The position numbers were made by a program, and so were the translations under genes. A stretch of 15,325 nucleotides of DNA from JBCCCJ01 sp039029315 (GTDB lineage: Bacteria > Bacteroidota > Bacteroidia > J057), in contig JBCCGK010000173.1 in the NCBI GenBank assembly GCA_039029315.1, positions 1 to 15,325 on the forward strand, written 5' to 3'. The notes below the pieces were generated by a model. It was not told the origin of the DNA and did not search any database. It worked only from the letters and a program-made list of their open reading frames with translations. How positions within the stretch are numbered: position 1 is the first letter of the stretch; every line of letters begins with the position of its first letter. Shown here piece after piece: positions 7,085 through 15,243 of the stretch.

Positions 7085-7492
7085 CTAGTCGTATCGGAAT
7101 TTCACATTCACAATCATCTCATTGCTCAGGCTGTTTGCTACTGGGCAATGGATAGCGATATGTTCCAGACGCTTTTTGGCAGATTCATTCAAATTGTGGC
7201 CCTGGAATACAAGCTCTATATTCAATGCAGCAATTCTGCGTGGACCACTGGCCATAATTTTTTCTACAGATCCATCTACAGTTCCCATATCCAGTTGATT
7301 TTTTTCAGCGTGGATGCCCATTACTGTGATCATACAGGATACCGTGGCAGTAGCCACCAGGTCGGTAGGAGAGAAGGTTTCGCCCTTGCCATGATTATCA
7401 ATCGGTGCATCAGTCAGGAGAGCGTTGTCGGACTTGACATGAATGGCCTGGGTACGTAACTGGCCTTCATAGTGAACGGTAGCAGTTTTCAT
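7085..7492 (-). CDS. OsmC family protein
   Basis: A 135-residue protein of the OsmC/Ohr superfamily, many members of which are thiol-dependent peroxidases reducing organic hydroperoxides. The two conserved cysteines are C53 in VATATVSCMITV and C116 in AIHCPVANSL, the latter typical of the OsmC/YhfA group rather than strict Ohr. The loop NHGKGETFSPTDL that precedes the first catalytic helix is also conserved. A TTG two codons upstream (7498) could be used, but the ATG at 7492 is the natural start. It is intracellular. The neighbour is ytxJ, convergent with a 7-bp gap and also thiol-linked, which fits an oxidative stress role, though the two are not in an operon. The 263-bp gap on its 5' side carries the terminator of the dehydrogenase gene and probably the promoter of this one. 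Confidence 0.88.
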   Translation of the reverse strand: MKTATVHYEGQLRTQAIHVKSDNALLTDAPIDNHGKGETFSPTDLVATATVSCMITVMGIHAEKNQLDMGTVDGSVEKIMASGPRRIAALNIELVFQGHNLNESAKKRLEHIAIHCPVANSLSNEMIVNVKFRYD

Positions 7493-7656
7493 TTTCAATC
7501 TGGAGTTAGGAGAGCCAAGTTACGAAAAATCGACACATCGAAAAGAGGAAAAGAGAGTAGGTATAGGGCAAGATAGATGATGTGAAGGGTCTTGTTCTCC
7601 ATAAAGCTGTTCTTCACAGCCTGTCTCTTTTCCGAAAGGGCCGCAAGATGAAGGGC

Positions 7657-7701
7657 AAAAAAGAGAGCGAATGATTGACTGTATGATCAAGCACTCGCTC
7701 T
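7657..7701 (-). terminator. Rho-independent terminator of the dehydrogenase gene
   Basis: On the minus strand AGAGCGAGTG (plus 7692-7701) pairs with CATTCGCTCT (plus 7664-7673), with one G-U pair. A single mismatch and an inner TTGA/TCAA stem follow, leaving an 8-nt loop. The descending arm runs on through one C into six U (plus A run 7657-7662). It lies 55 bp past the stop at 7756, so it should end that transcript before the OsmC-family gene. Confidence 0.75.
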
Positions 7702-7755
7702 TTGACAGCTTTCGTACTCCCTCCTGGTCCATGCTCCTTCTTCACAATTCCGTTA

Positions 7756-10700
7756 TCATCGCAGAACGACCTTCCACTCCCAACTCTGATCTTTTGCAGA
7801 AGCCTTCAACAGATACACCCCCCTTGCCAGATTGTAGGTTAAGATGGGAAGATGTTCTTGTCCAGCTCTGACTTCATGTGTGGATTGGTGGACAAGTTGT
7901 CCGTGCATGGACATCAAGGAAAGTTTGACCGATTGAGATTCCATCAATCGCATCCATATCTGAAGCTCTTGCCCTACCTTTACTGGATTGGGAACCACAC
8001 TCACCATATCGCGCTCCAGGAAAATTCTGACAGTCTGCGAATAAGCAAAACTCCCATCCAGATCCACCAATTTCAAACGATAATAACTGACTCCGCTGAT
8101 CGGAGTGGGATCTATATTCCCATATGTTTGGGTGTGGAAGCTATATCCAGCCGCATCCACTTGGGCAATTGTTGCAAAATTCTGATCCTCTCCTGCCCGT
8201 TCGATGAGGAAATAGGCACTGTTTTGTTCATTCGCAGTTTCCCAGGACAAGGCTACCTGATCCTCTTCCGGACTGGCGTCAAAACGCAACAACTCTATGG
8301 GGAAAGTGGTAGGATCGAGTTGACCTGACAGTTGTGCGACACAGACAGTATGTTGATTATTTGCCCCACCTGTTGCTGCGGTGAATCCAAAATAAACCAT
8401 GGGGTCATTACTAAAGATCGTACTGACAATATCTCCTGTATAGGTCGCACGCAAGGATCGATCCCAGAATACCTCAAAGGTATTGCTTGTCGGATTCCAT
8501 GTTAGAATCAATTGATGTTCAGCCCCATCCTCGATATTCTGGCAGTCTTTGTCTGCGCACACAGCCGCAACCAATGGGCTTGCCAGATTCCCATTGGAAA
8601 AAATGGCAATGTGATCATCGGCCAATTCTCCGCCCCCCTGGTAAGTATCTATTTCCACGCCAAAAGAAGGCGTAATCCCACTTGCACCAAGTCCTCCCCC
8701 TCCGGCTCCAATAGCGCCTTTTTCATCTCCACTGCGTTGAAGGAGAAAACTCATACCATCTGCGCCAGCATCTGCGCCTCCAGCCGTGATATTGAAGGTC
8801 ATTCCAAAGGGTTGAGAAAGGTCTAACTTGTGATTGAACCACATGGCACCCGCCTGTAGGTTGGTTGCGCTGGTGAGGTCAAAACATTGAGATTCCGTCC
8901 CATTTTGTGCGTCGCCTTCCAGTTCAAATCCATCACTAAATGCATTGGTACAATCATAAGGAAACAAGAATTCTTCAGGGATGATTTCATTTCCCTGATT
9001 CGTACTCGACCAACTGAGTTCTGCTACAGCACCTCCACCATTTTCATAATACTCTACAACGATGGGAACCTTTTGGCCAGCGATCATGGTTTTTGTACCG
9101 GCGTGCACCGTCGGTGCCTGATTGATCCAGGAATTGATGACCTGTTCGCCGTCTACCCATAGCCTGAAGCCATCATCTGTATTGGCTGAGAAAGTATACG
9201 TTTCTGAATAGAGGCTCTGTATGTATCCGCTCCATCTGGCAGAATAGGTATCTGCTCCTATCGCTGGATCAGGACTCCCTGTTCCCCAATTGAAATCGAC
9301 TTCTGGGTCTATTCGTACAAGGGTCGATCCGGTAAAATCTATGTTGTCATAATAGGTCGCGCGTAAACCTGTACCGCCCCCAGCCTGCAAACTCACGAAG
9401 TTCACACTTGTGCTGGCTTCTGGAGGTGTCAGAGGGGTTCCACCCAAATCCGCCAATTGCATGACGACTGTGTGATTCCCAAAACTCAATCCAGTAAATG
9501 TGTAGGCACCACTCAATGAGAACAGCTGAATAGGAGCGCCACCATCCAGGGTCAGCAATACGGACTCATCCCCACTGAGTGTCCCAAGAGATTCATAGAT
9601 AACCTGCACTTCTGTCCCTGCAAGGATGGCATTATTCTGTGGGTTATTGATCACAGCAGTCGGTGGACCTCCTCTGCTGAGTAGGACCAGGGCTGGGTTC
9701 GACGCATCTCCTGTCGTGTTCTCAACCTCATAAATAATCCGATCTTCTGTGGAGTTTGAGCCATCATGCGTATAGGTAATCTCACCCGTTCCGGCATTGA
9801 CTGCTGCTGTTCCATTGGCAGGTTGTTGAAGAATGTTCACAGTGCCTGGAGCGATGGTTCCGCCATTGGCCAGGTCGTTTGCCAGAACATTCAAGACATT
9901 GGCTTGTCCCGGAAGGAATGTGATAGAATCATTGCGAGAGATAGGGCCTCCACAATCCGGGAATATATCTCGAAACACCATGCTGGACAGACCGGCATCA
10001 TCCGTTACCGTCAAAAATACCCGATAGAAATACAAGACTTCATCACAGCCAACCGGACTGATGATCGTACTCGTGCTTTTGTTGTAATCCACAGGTTCTG
10101 GATGATTGTGATTGTCATGATAAAGGTATGTTTGCCAGGCGTAGGTTAATTCGGATGGTCCATGCTCGGCATCTGTGACGACAGCCGTCAGGCTTTGATT
10201 AGTTTGGCCTGCCATCGAGAAGGTATGCACAGCATCCAGGCTGGTCGAGTTGATGACAGGTGGCGTGTTGTTCAGAGAGATCAGAAGCGTCATTTGATCT
10301 GTCTGGGTCTCATCATCTGTCACAGTCAGCGTCACGGTAAATGATTCTGGCGAAGCAGAGGAAGCCGTAAATGTATGACTGGGATTCACATTGTTGTCCA
10401 GAGAAGATCCATCCCCAAAGTCCCAGGAGTAGGTAATTGGACGACTCTCCGGGTCATAGGATTGATTTCCTTTGAAATTGACTGTCAATGGACTACTACC
10501 ATACATCACATCTGCCTTGGCTACTGCGACAGGATTGAGGTTATTGTCTCCATACACGATTCGCCGAACTTCATTAGAGGCTGTACTTGTCCCTGCCCCA
10601 CTGGCACCTCCGATATAATACAGACTCCCATCTACTGGGCTTGTGGCAACAAAAATGACATTGTTGGCCCCTGCCTTAAAGTCCTTGACAAAGATCGGAT

Positions 10701-12021
10701 TGTTGTTCGCATCAAATCCAAAATTCTTGATCCAGTTGGCCCCATAATCACAATGGAAGTAGGTATTCTGGTATTCGACTGGAAAATCTGTTCCTGTATA
10801 CCACACTCCGCCAATGGCACAATTGCCTCCAAAGCTTGGACCAGGCACCTGCACAGATCCAACGTTATAGGTAGTGCCATTAATGGTTGCCCTGGGCGTT
10901 CCATTCCGCCAATCGACTTTGGGAACGGTATGTGTTGAAGGTGTGTATGTTGCATTATTGTAACCGGGTTGGTGGGTGATTCCCTCATACTTGGGCCACC
11001 CAAGATTTTGGCCTGCAGCATCCACCACATCCAGTTCTTCTCGGTTCCCCCACCCCACATCGCCAATATAAATGACTCCAGGATTCCCATCCCCAGGATT
11101 GTGACTTCCTGTTCCGGGTCTCAGGGTAATCCGACAAGGATTCCGAAGACCTCTTGCCCAGACTTTGGATTCCGGGTCTGTCGCTGTTCCTGTCCAGAAT
11201 GGATTAGAAGGCAAGCCATGGCCAGTAGCGGGGTCTAGGCGGAGAATTTTTCCAGCATAGCTGTCCAACAGTTGAGATCTATATGCACCAACATTGTGTG
11301 TGGCCGGGATGATTCCATCAGCCAGGGCATCGATATAATAGGTTTCGGAAGCAGACCCTTCATCCACAGAAGAATAACTCGCTCCATCGCCGAAGGAGGC
11401 AAGCAAACTTCCATCTGTTCCAAAAATCAATTGTCCGATTCCATGTGATTGGTGGAGGCTGGGGAATCCATCATTGGCAGTTGCTCCAAGTAAGACCAAT
11501 CGACTGCTGTAGTCCACTGTTTTAAAGTTGGTAGACGCTTCTGCTGTATATCTGGTGATTCGTCCTATCGTGGCAGCATAATATTCATTTGTGGCGGCAT
11601 TGTAGGAACCTGTCCCAAAATTTAGAAGATGATGCCTGTCTACCAAATACAACAAATAGATGTATCCATTTGTAAGAAAATTGGGATCAAGTGCCAATCC
11701 CAACATCCCAAAATCTCGCCAATTGCCGACTTCTTCAGAAATATCGAGGAGAGGAGTAGAGAGTTTGGCGCCATTTTCGACGATCCAGACTTTCCCGCCT
11801 TTTTCCCACACATACATCCGATTGTTGGCATCGAAGGTAAGCCCCACTCCCTGAACAAAGCCGCCAACATAGGTTTGATCAGAAAATCCGGCTGGTTGAG
11901 CGAGGAGAGGCGAGAAGGAAGAAAGCCCGAACAAGCACAGACAGAAGACTAATGCCAGATGGGCTGGTTTGAAAAAAGAATGAAATGATCGAAAGATCGA
12001 AAAAAGAAAAAATTGTCTCAT
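7756..12021 (-). CDS. PQQ-type sugar dehydrogenase/PKD/Ig/PA14/lectin T9SS protein
   Basis: A 1421-residue secreted modular protein. Residues 1-41 are a signal peptide (cleavage after SPLLA). Residues ~45-490 are a glucose/sorbosone dehydrogenase (GSDH) six-bladed propeller: LTFDANNRMYVWEKGG (61-76), a likely catalytic histidine H193 in HGIGQLIFGTDG, AGKILRLDP (256-264), GLRNP with R293 and N294 as candidate PQQ contacts, and GDVGWGNREELDVV (320-333). Then come PKD (~495-583, YSWDFGDG), a second PKD/Ig-like unit (~584-690), a cadherin/Big-like unit (~696-785, VLANDL), an Ig-like unit (~787-875), PA14 (~885-1005, TDDGFRLWVDG), an L-type lectin (~1026-1230, GADGMSFLLQ and FGVEIDTYQGG), a linker and a T9SS tail (~1342-1421, VVPNPV, GVYLLKA). 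The likely role is oxidation of free or bound sugars while the lectin and PA14 units hold carbohydrate. The substrate is unknown. It is monocistronic, with its own terminator downstream. Confidence 0.9.
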   Translation of the reverse strand: MRQFFLFSIFRSFHSFFKPAHLALVFCLCLFGLSSFSPLLAQPAGFSDQTYVGGFVQGVGLTFDANNRMYVWEKGGKVWIVENGAKLSTPLLDISEEVGNWRDFGMLGLALDPNFLTNGYIYLLYLVDRHHLLNFGTGSYNAATNEYYAATIGRITRYTAEASTNFKTVDYSSRLVLLGATANDGFPSLHQSHGIGQLIFGTDGSLLASFGDGASYSSVDEGSASETYYIDALADGIIPATHNVGAYRSQLLDSYAGKILRLDPATGHGLPSNPFWTGTATDPESKVWARGLRNPCRITLRPGTGSHNPGDGNPGVIYIGDVGWGNREELDVVDAAGQNLGWPKYEGITHQPGYNNATYTPSTHTVPKVDWRNGTPRATINGTTYNVGSVQVPGPSFGGNCAIGGVWYTGTDFPVEYQNTYFHCDYGANWIKNFGFDANNNPIFVKDFKAGANNVIFVATSPVDGSLYYIGGASGAGTSTASNEVRRIVYGDNNLNPVAVAKADVMYGSSPLTVNFKGNQSYDPESRPITYSWDFGDGSSLDNNVNPSHTFTASSASPESFTVTLTVTDDETQTDQMTLLISLNNTPPVINSTSLDAVHTFSMAGQTNQSLTAVVTDAEHGPSELTYAWQTYLYHDNHNHPEPVDYNKSTSTIISPVGCDEVLYFYRVFLTVTDDAGLSSMVFRDIFPDCGGPISRNDSITFLPGQANVLNVLANDLANGGTIAPGTVNILQQPANGTAAVNAGTGEITYTHDGSNSTEDRIIYEVENTTGDASNPALVLLSRGGPPTAVINNPQNNAILAGTEVQVIYESLGTLSGDESVLLTLDGGAPIQLFSLSGAYTFTGLSFGNHTVVMQLADLGGTPLTPPEASTSVNFVSLQAGGGTGLRATYYDNIDFTGSTLVRIDPEVDFNWGTGSPDPAIGADTYSARWSGYIQSLYSETYTFSANTDDGFRLWVDGEQVINSWINQAPTVHAGTKTMIAGQKVPIVVEYYENGGGAVAELSWSSTNQGNEIIPEEFLFPYDCTNAFSDGFELEGDAQNGTESQCFDLTSATNLQAGAMWFNHKLDLSQPFGMTFNITAGGADAGADGMSFLLQRSGDEKGAIGAGGGGLGASGITPSFGVEIDTYQGGGELADDHIAIFSNGNLASPLVAAVCADKDCQNIEDGAEHQLILTWNPTSNTFEVFWDRSLRATYTGDIVSTIFSNDPMVYFGFTAATGGANNQHTVCVAQLSGQLDPTTFPIELLRFDASPEEDQVALSWETANEQNSAYFLIERAGEDQNFATIAQVDAAGYSFHTQTYGNIDPTPISGVSYYRLKLVDLDGSFAYSQTVRIFLERDMVSVVPNPVKVGQELQIWMRLMESQSVKLSLMSMHGQLVHQSTHEVRAGQEHLPILTYNLARGVYLLKASAKDQSWEWKVVLR

Positions 12022-12025
12022 AGCG

Positions 12026-12034
12026 CAAAAGATA
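12026..12034 (-). promoter_or_regulatory. Candidate -7 element TATCTTTTG
   Basis: The TA-N3-TTTG pattern lies 4 nt upstream of the dehydrogenase ATG at 12021. If functional it would make the mRNA leaderless or nearly so. It could equally be chance. Confidence 0.2.
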
Positions 12035-12161
12035 CCGTTTCCAGGAAAGGAATATGTGTGAAGGGAAGATATAAATCCGCTTCAGGAATAATGTGGAAAG
12101 ACAGTAAAGAAGAGAACTCTAAAATACAAGATTTTCACATGATTCCCAATTTTTCCAAACA

Positions 12162-13049
12162 ATGGATTTGTCAGTACGTGAATTTTTTCACCTTCCCAAT
12201 AGCAAGAAGGAAGGAATTGCCCCTGTCAGAGATATCGGCTTGTATCTCTGGCAGAAAATTCAGATTTTTTGGTCAAAAGTCAAACATATGCTTCTCCGCT
12301 GTATACGATTTATCCTTTCATCAGGTCTTTTCCTGTTCTTGATCTTTGGAGCAGGAATATCTACGACAGGGCTGGGCCAAAAATTATCAAATGAAGTAGA
12401 ATATCTCGATTTTATGGATGCTGAGACATTTTACTCTTTTAAGGGCCTGGATGGCAAAGGCTTTCTCAGAAGAAGTCCAGTGAATTTGCCCCAACCATTG
12501 TTTGAGGGACAAGAGACAGGCCTGGTTGCCCTGGTCTTCACGATTACACCTTCTGGCCAAATCTCACAAGTCCGCCCAGAGAAAAGTGAATTCATGTCTG
12601 CTACCCAGAAGATGCTGGATGCTGCTACTACGGCTGTCAAACAATGGAAATTCAATCCTCTCCCTCCAGCAGCGAGTCAAAGTGATGAAGAGGTGCGGGT
12701 GGTGGTTCAGTTCAACCACAAAGAAAGTGGTGTCTTGTATTCCATTGATGGACAATTTACCATTGAGGGATTGGCTGCTGGCAGGAAGCCTGTGAAATTG
12801 GTTCGTCCCAAATACGACAGTGACCACCAGGGTGTGGTAACAGTCCTCGCTACCATCAATCCGCTTGGAGGTCTGGCCTGGATAGACAAGTTTTATGCAC
12901 TCAATGAATCCCAAAAAGTCGTTCCACGTCTGGGGATCATTACAGATCAAGCCATCCGGCGATGGCGGTTCACTCCGCTTACCGAGGATAGCGAACAACT
13001 AGATCAACAGATCAAAATCACCTGTAGATACTTTAGATGGAACGATTGA
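12162..13049 (+). CDS. Membrane-anchored protein with two TonB-C-like domains
   Basis: A 295-residue protein. The hydrophobic segment ~44-67 (LLRCIRFILSSGLFLFLIFGAG) is either a signal anchor, if translation starts at 12162, or a signal peptide, if the ATG at 12288 (M43) is used. The longer frame is open and plausible, so both starts stay possible. Two similar halves follow, at ~107-185 and ~212-291. Each has a strand with a G-V/L-V-x-V/L pattern, then I-x-P-x-G, a helix with an alanine (TTAVKQWKFNP, TDQAIRRWRFTP) and a final charged strand (EVRVVVQF, QIKITCRYF). This is the TonB C-terminal fold signature, duplicated. TonB links inner-membrane proton force to outer-membrane receptors, but the usual proline-rich periplasmic spanner is missing, so classical energy transduction is doubtful. 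The gene converges on the coiled-coil gene with a 6-bp gap. Confidence 0.7.
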   Translation: MDLSVREFFHLPNSKKEGIAPVRDIGLYLWQKIQIFWSKVKHMLLRCIRFILSSGLFLFLIFGAGISTTGLGQKLSNEVEYLDFMDAETFYSFKGLDGKGFLRRSPVNLPQPLFEGQETGLVALVFTITPSGQISQVRPEKSEFMSATQKMLDAATTAVKQWKFNPLPPAASQSDEEVRVVVQFNHKESGVLYSIDGQFTIEGLAAGRKPVKLVRPKYDSDHQGVVTVLATINPLGGLAWIDKFYALNESQKVVPRLGIITDQAIRRWRFTPLTEDSEQLDQQIKITCRYFRWND

Positions 13050-13055
13050 TCGGGC

Positions 13056-14021
13056 TTATTTGATGATGAAATTTCCCTGCCCAATCAAATTGTCAGTTGT
13101 ATAGAGAGAAATATATTGGGGACCCTTTTGAAATTGATCCCTTGATTTTAAGGCTGGGTCCGGGCTAAAGGTGATGCACACTTCCTGGGCAAGGCGCTTG
13201 AAGACGAAACTTGTCTTGGCCGAATATTCTTTTTTGGCCCCTTCGTACATAAACGTGCCACTGATCCCAGCGTCATAATTGAGATTTTGACTGGCATCTC
13301 CAGGATTTTCATACACCATATACACCTCTCTTTTGCCAGAGGGTGCAAACAAATTTTCGCTTATGATGAAACAGACCTTTACCGCATTCATCTTTCGTCT
13401 GGCAAATTCAGTCCCTTCATCCTCTCTTCCATTTTTCCGAACATTGAAATACCTCAGATCACTCGCTGTGAGTTTCGAAGCAAGGACTTCTATCTCCTGT
13501 TTTTCTCGTTTGGCAGTAGCAGCCTGATCCATGAGGTTCTGGTTTTGCTCTTTGAGTTTCCCCTCATTGGCAGCAATACTATCCTTGACAGCTTCCAATT
13601 TCGCATACTTCTTCTGATAATCAGCAATGGTGGCCTGATAGCGTGCAATCAAGCTCTGAAGATCAGTCAGGCGAGTCTCCATCTGCTTGATCTTGGCCAG
13701 GTTCGCCTTATTCTCTTTTTTGTACTGACTGATCTCAGTATACATGCGATCCAGTTCGTCATTCTTTCGATTGAGTTGATCATTTTTGTCAGCCAACTCT
13801 AGCTCTTTGTCCTCCTGAGACAACTCAAATGTCAACAGTTTCTCTTCCAGATCAATGATTTCATTGCTCAACTTGTCGATTTTGACCTCCTTCTGTTTGT
13901 TACTCTCTTTTTCAGAGAAATACTTGGTAGCAAAATACCCCAAAGCAGATAATACCAGGATGCCAACAATTACCAGAATTGCTCGACTTGTATTTTTTGA
14001 ACTATTGAAAGTGCTTGCCAT
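13056..14021 (-). CDS. Membrane-anchored coiled-coil protein of unknown function
   Basis: A 321-residue protein. A single membrane segment at residues ~13-31 (RAILVIVGILVLSALGYFA) is followed by a long coiled coil, ~36-185, with dense heptads of E, K, L and I. The C-terminal globular domain, ~187-321, begins LTASDLRYFNVR and contains a basic FARRKMNAVKVCF stretch, VYMVYENPGD and a final GQGNFIIK. The arrangement suggests an N-in anchor with a rod and a C-terminal beta-rich domain in the periplasm. I recognise it as resembling hypothetical proteins common in Bacteroidota but cannot give a function. The start is at 14021, because 39 further upstream codons (from 14138) precede the membrane segment without resembling a signal. 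It converges with the tandem TonB-C gene and is divergent from the amidohydrolase gene. Confidence 0.75.
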   Translation of the reverse strand: MASTFNSSKNTSRAILVIVGILVLSALGYFATKYFSEKESNKQKEVKIDKLSNEIIDLEEKLLTFELSQEDKELELADKNDQLNRKNDELDRMYTEISQYKKENKANLAKIKQMETRLTDLQSLIARYQATIADYQKKYAKLEAVKDSIAANEGKLKEQNQNLMDQAATAKREKQEIEVLASKLTASDLRYFNVRKNGREDEGTEFARRKMNAVKVCFIISENLFAPSGKREVYMVYENPGDASQNLNYDAGISGTFMYEGAKKEYSAKTSFVFKRLAQEVCITFSPDPALKSRDQFQKGPQYISLYTTDNLIGQGNFIIK

Positions 14022-14164
14022 AATGAAGCAGACGGGTGTTTTTGCTAATGTATGGTTTTGACAGGAATTAACCAACTTCGTGCCAGATCCACCCCTTCTG
14101 GCTTTTGGGTTCACAGGACCTACGATTGCCCACCTCATTCACCTACAAACAGCATTTTTATTGA

Positions 14165-14173
14165 TAGATTTTG
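14165..14173 (+). promoter_or_regulatory. Candidate -7 element TAGATTTTG
   Basis: The nonamer is identical to the one before the methyltransferase gene and lies 23 nt upstream of the amidohydrolase ATG at 14197, in the 175-bp divergent gap with the coiled-coil gene. No -33 partner is clear. Confidence 0.28.
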
Positions 14174-14196
14174 ACCTCATTTTCAGAAAATCATTC

Positions 14197-15027
14197 ATGA
14201 AAATCGATGCACATCAACACTTTTGGCAATATTCTCCTCAAGAATATCCCTGGATCAATACAGAAATGAAAGTGATCCAAAAAGATTTTGGTCCGGAGGA
14301 TTTGTGGCAAGAACAAAAATCTGTGGAATTTTCTGGCTCTATTGCAGTTCAGGCACGTGAATCTTTGCAAGAAACGAAGGATTTGCTGCACATGGCTGAG
14401 TCAGACTCCAGAATCAAAGGGGTAGTTGGATGGGCAAACCTCCTGGATGAGCAGATCGAACAGACACTGTCGGAGTTGTCCCAATATCCCAAATTATCTG
14501 GCCTGCGAATGATTCTTCAGGCAGAAGAGCCAGCATATATTCTCCAACCTGCTTTTCGGAGAGGAATCGGATATTTACACCATTTTGGGTTTACTTATGA
14601 TCTCTTGCTCTTTCCCAAGCATCTCCCCAATGCCATCCAATTGGTTGAAGAATTCCCCGACCAGCCCTTCGTCCTGGACCATATTTCCAAACCATTCATT
14701 AAGGCTGGCATTCTCACCCCCTGGCAAAATGATATACAGACCCTTGCCAGTTATCCACATGTCCATTGCAAACTATCTGGAATGGTAACAGAAGCAGCCT
14801 GGAACCAATGGAAGCCAGATGATTTTCGCCCCTATCTCGATACTGTTTGGGAAGCCTTTGGGGAAGATAGACTTATGATAGGGAGTGATTGGCCTGTCTG
14901 CCTGGTATCTGGCACATATTCCGAGACCATGCAATTGGTCATGTCCTATCTGGAATCATTTTCGGAAGAAACCCAGCGAAAGGTTCTTGGAGAGAATTGT
15001 TTAAGATTTTATCAAAGATCAACCTGA
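14197..15027 (+). CDS. L-fuconolactonase-like TIM-barrel amidohydrolase
   Basis: A 276-residue enzyme of the amidohydrolase_2/COG3618 family. Members hydrolyse sugar lactones, notably L-fucono-1,5-lactone to L-fuconate in oxidative fucose catabolism, or related substrates. Metal and active-site features are H6 and H8 in IDAHQHFW, GLRMILQ (102-108), H162 in VLDHISKP, the CKLSG strand (191-195) and D231 in MIGSDWPVC. The length and the complete barrel fit the family. The ATG at 14197 begins exactly at the conserved MKIDAHQHFW start, so a longer in-frame extension to 14080 is rejected. It is cytoplasmic. No fucose dehydrogenase, fuconate dehydratase or transporter lies within the window, so the precise lactone is inference from family resemblance. 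The 3' neighbour is an intergenic stretch to the window end. Confidence 0.83.
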   Translation: MKIDAHQHFWQYSPQEYPWINTEMKVIQKDFGPEDLWQEQKSVEFSGSIAVQARESLQETKDLLHMAESDSRIKGVVGWANLLDEQIEQTLSELSQYPKLSGLRMILQAEEPAYILQPAFRRGIGYLHHFGFTYDLLLFPKHLPNAIQLVEEFPDQPFVLDHISKPFIKAGILTPWQNDIQTLASYPHVHCKLSGMVTEAAWNQWKPDDFRPYLDTVWEAFGEDRLMIGSDWPVCLVSGTYSETMQLVMSYLESFSEETQRKVLGENCLRFYQRST

Positions 15028-15179
15028 GTGCCAAGCAGAGTAGAAAAAAAGTAAATTCGCGAGAAGTCCCGCCTCTTAGTTTAACTTTGGCCATTTTTTA
15101 TAAGAGAAAAATCCTCTCATATGCTCTGGAAACTCTCTTTTGAATTAATGAACTTCGCTGTTTTTAGGTGATGTTGATC

Positions 15180-15196
15180 AATTTTCATTGAAAATT
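15180..15196. repeat. Short AT-rich hairpin
   Basis: AATTTTC (15180-15186) and GAAAATT (15190-15196) are perfect 7-bp arms around ATT. It lies in the AT-rich region 15028-15325, in which I see no gene. Confidence 0.3.
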
Positions 15197-15243
15197 TATT
15201 CACAACTGACACTTTTTATTTTCCTTTGTTTTTAGATTTCTTT

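Noticed and set aside
7581..7618. TGTGAAG/CTTCACA inverted repeat
   Set aside because: A 7-bp stem with a 24-nt loop and no T-tract is weak and could be chance. The stronger nearby hairpin at 7657-7701 explains termination.
7520..7732. 70-codon minus-strand frame between the OsmC and dehydrogenase genes
   Set aside because: It spans the terminator at 7657-7701, has cysteine/serine-rich low-quality composition and no family resemblance.
10375..10938. 187-codon open frame antisense to the dehydrogenase gene
   Set aside because: It lies wholly within the well-supported minus-strand gene and has no recognisable domain or start context. Other plus-strand frames in 7852-11952 are rejected for the same reason.
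13287..13802. 171-codon frame antisense to the coiled-coil gene
   Set aside because: The heptad-rich K/E/L codons of the real gene leave the opposite strand free of stops. The resulting I/L/S-rich peptide resembles no protein.
14080..14196. N-terminal extension of the amidohydrolase
   Set aside because: The family start MKIDAHQHFW lies at 14197. The added residues are not a signal peptide, and a candidate promoter falls inside them.
15121..15171. 16-codon ORF before the nested hairpins, considered as an attenuator leader peptide
   Set aside because: It has no run of a regulatory amino acid, no start signal, and lies more than 70 bp from the hairpins.
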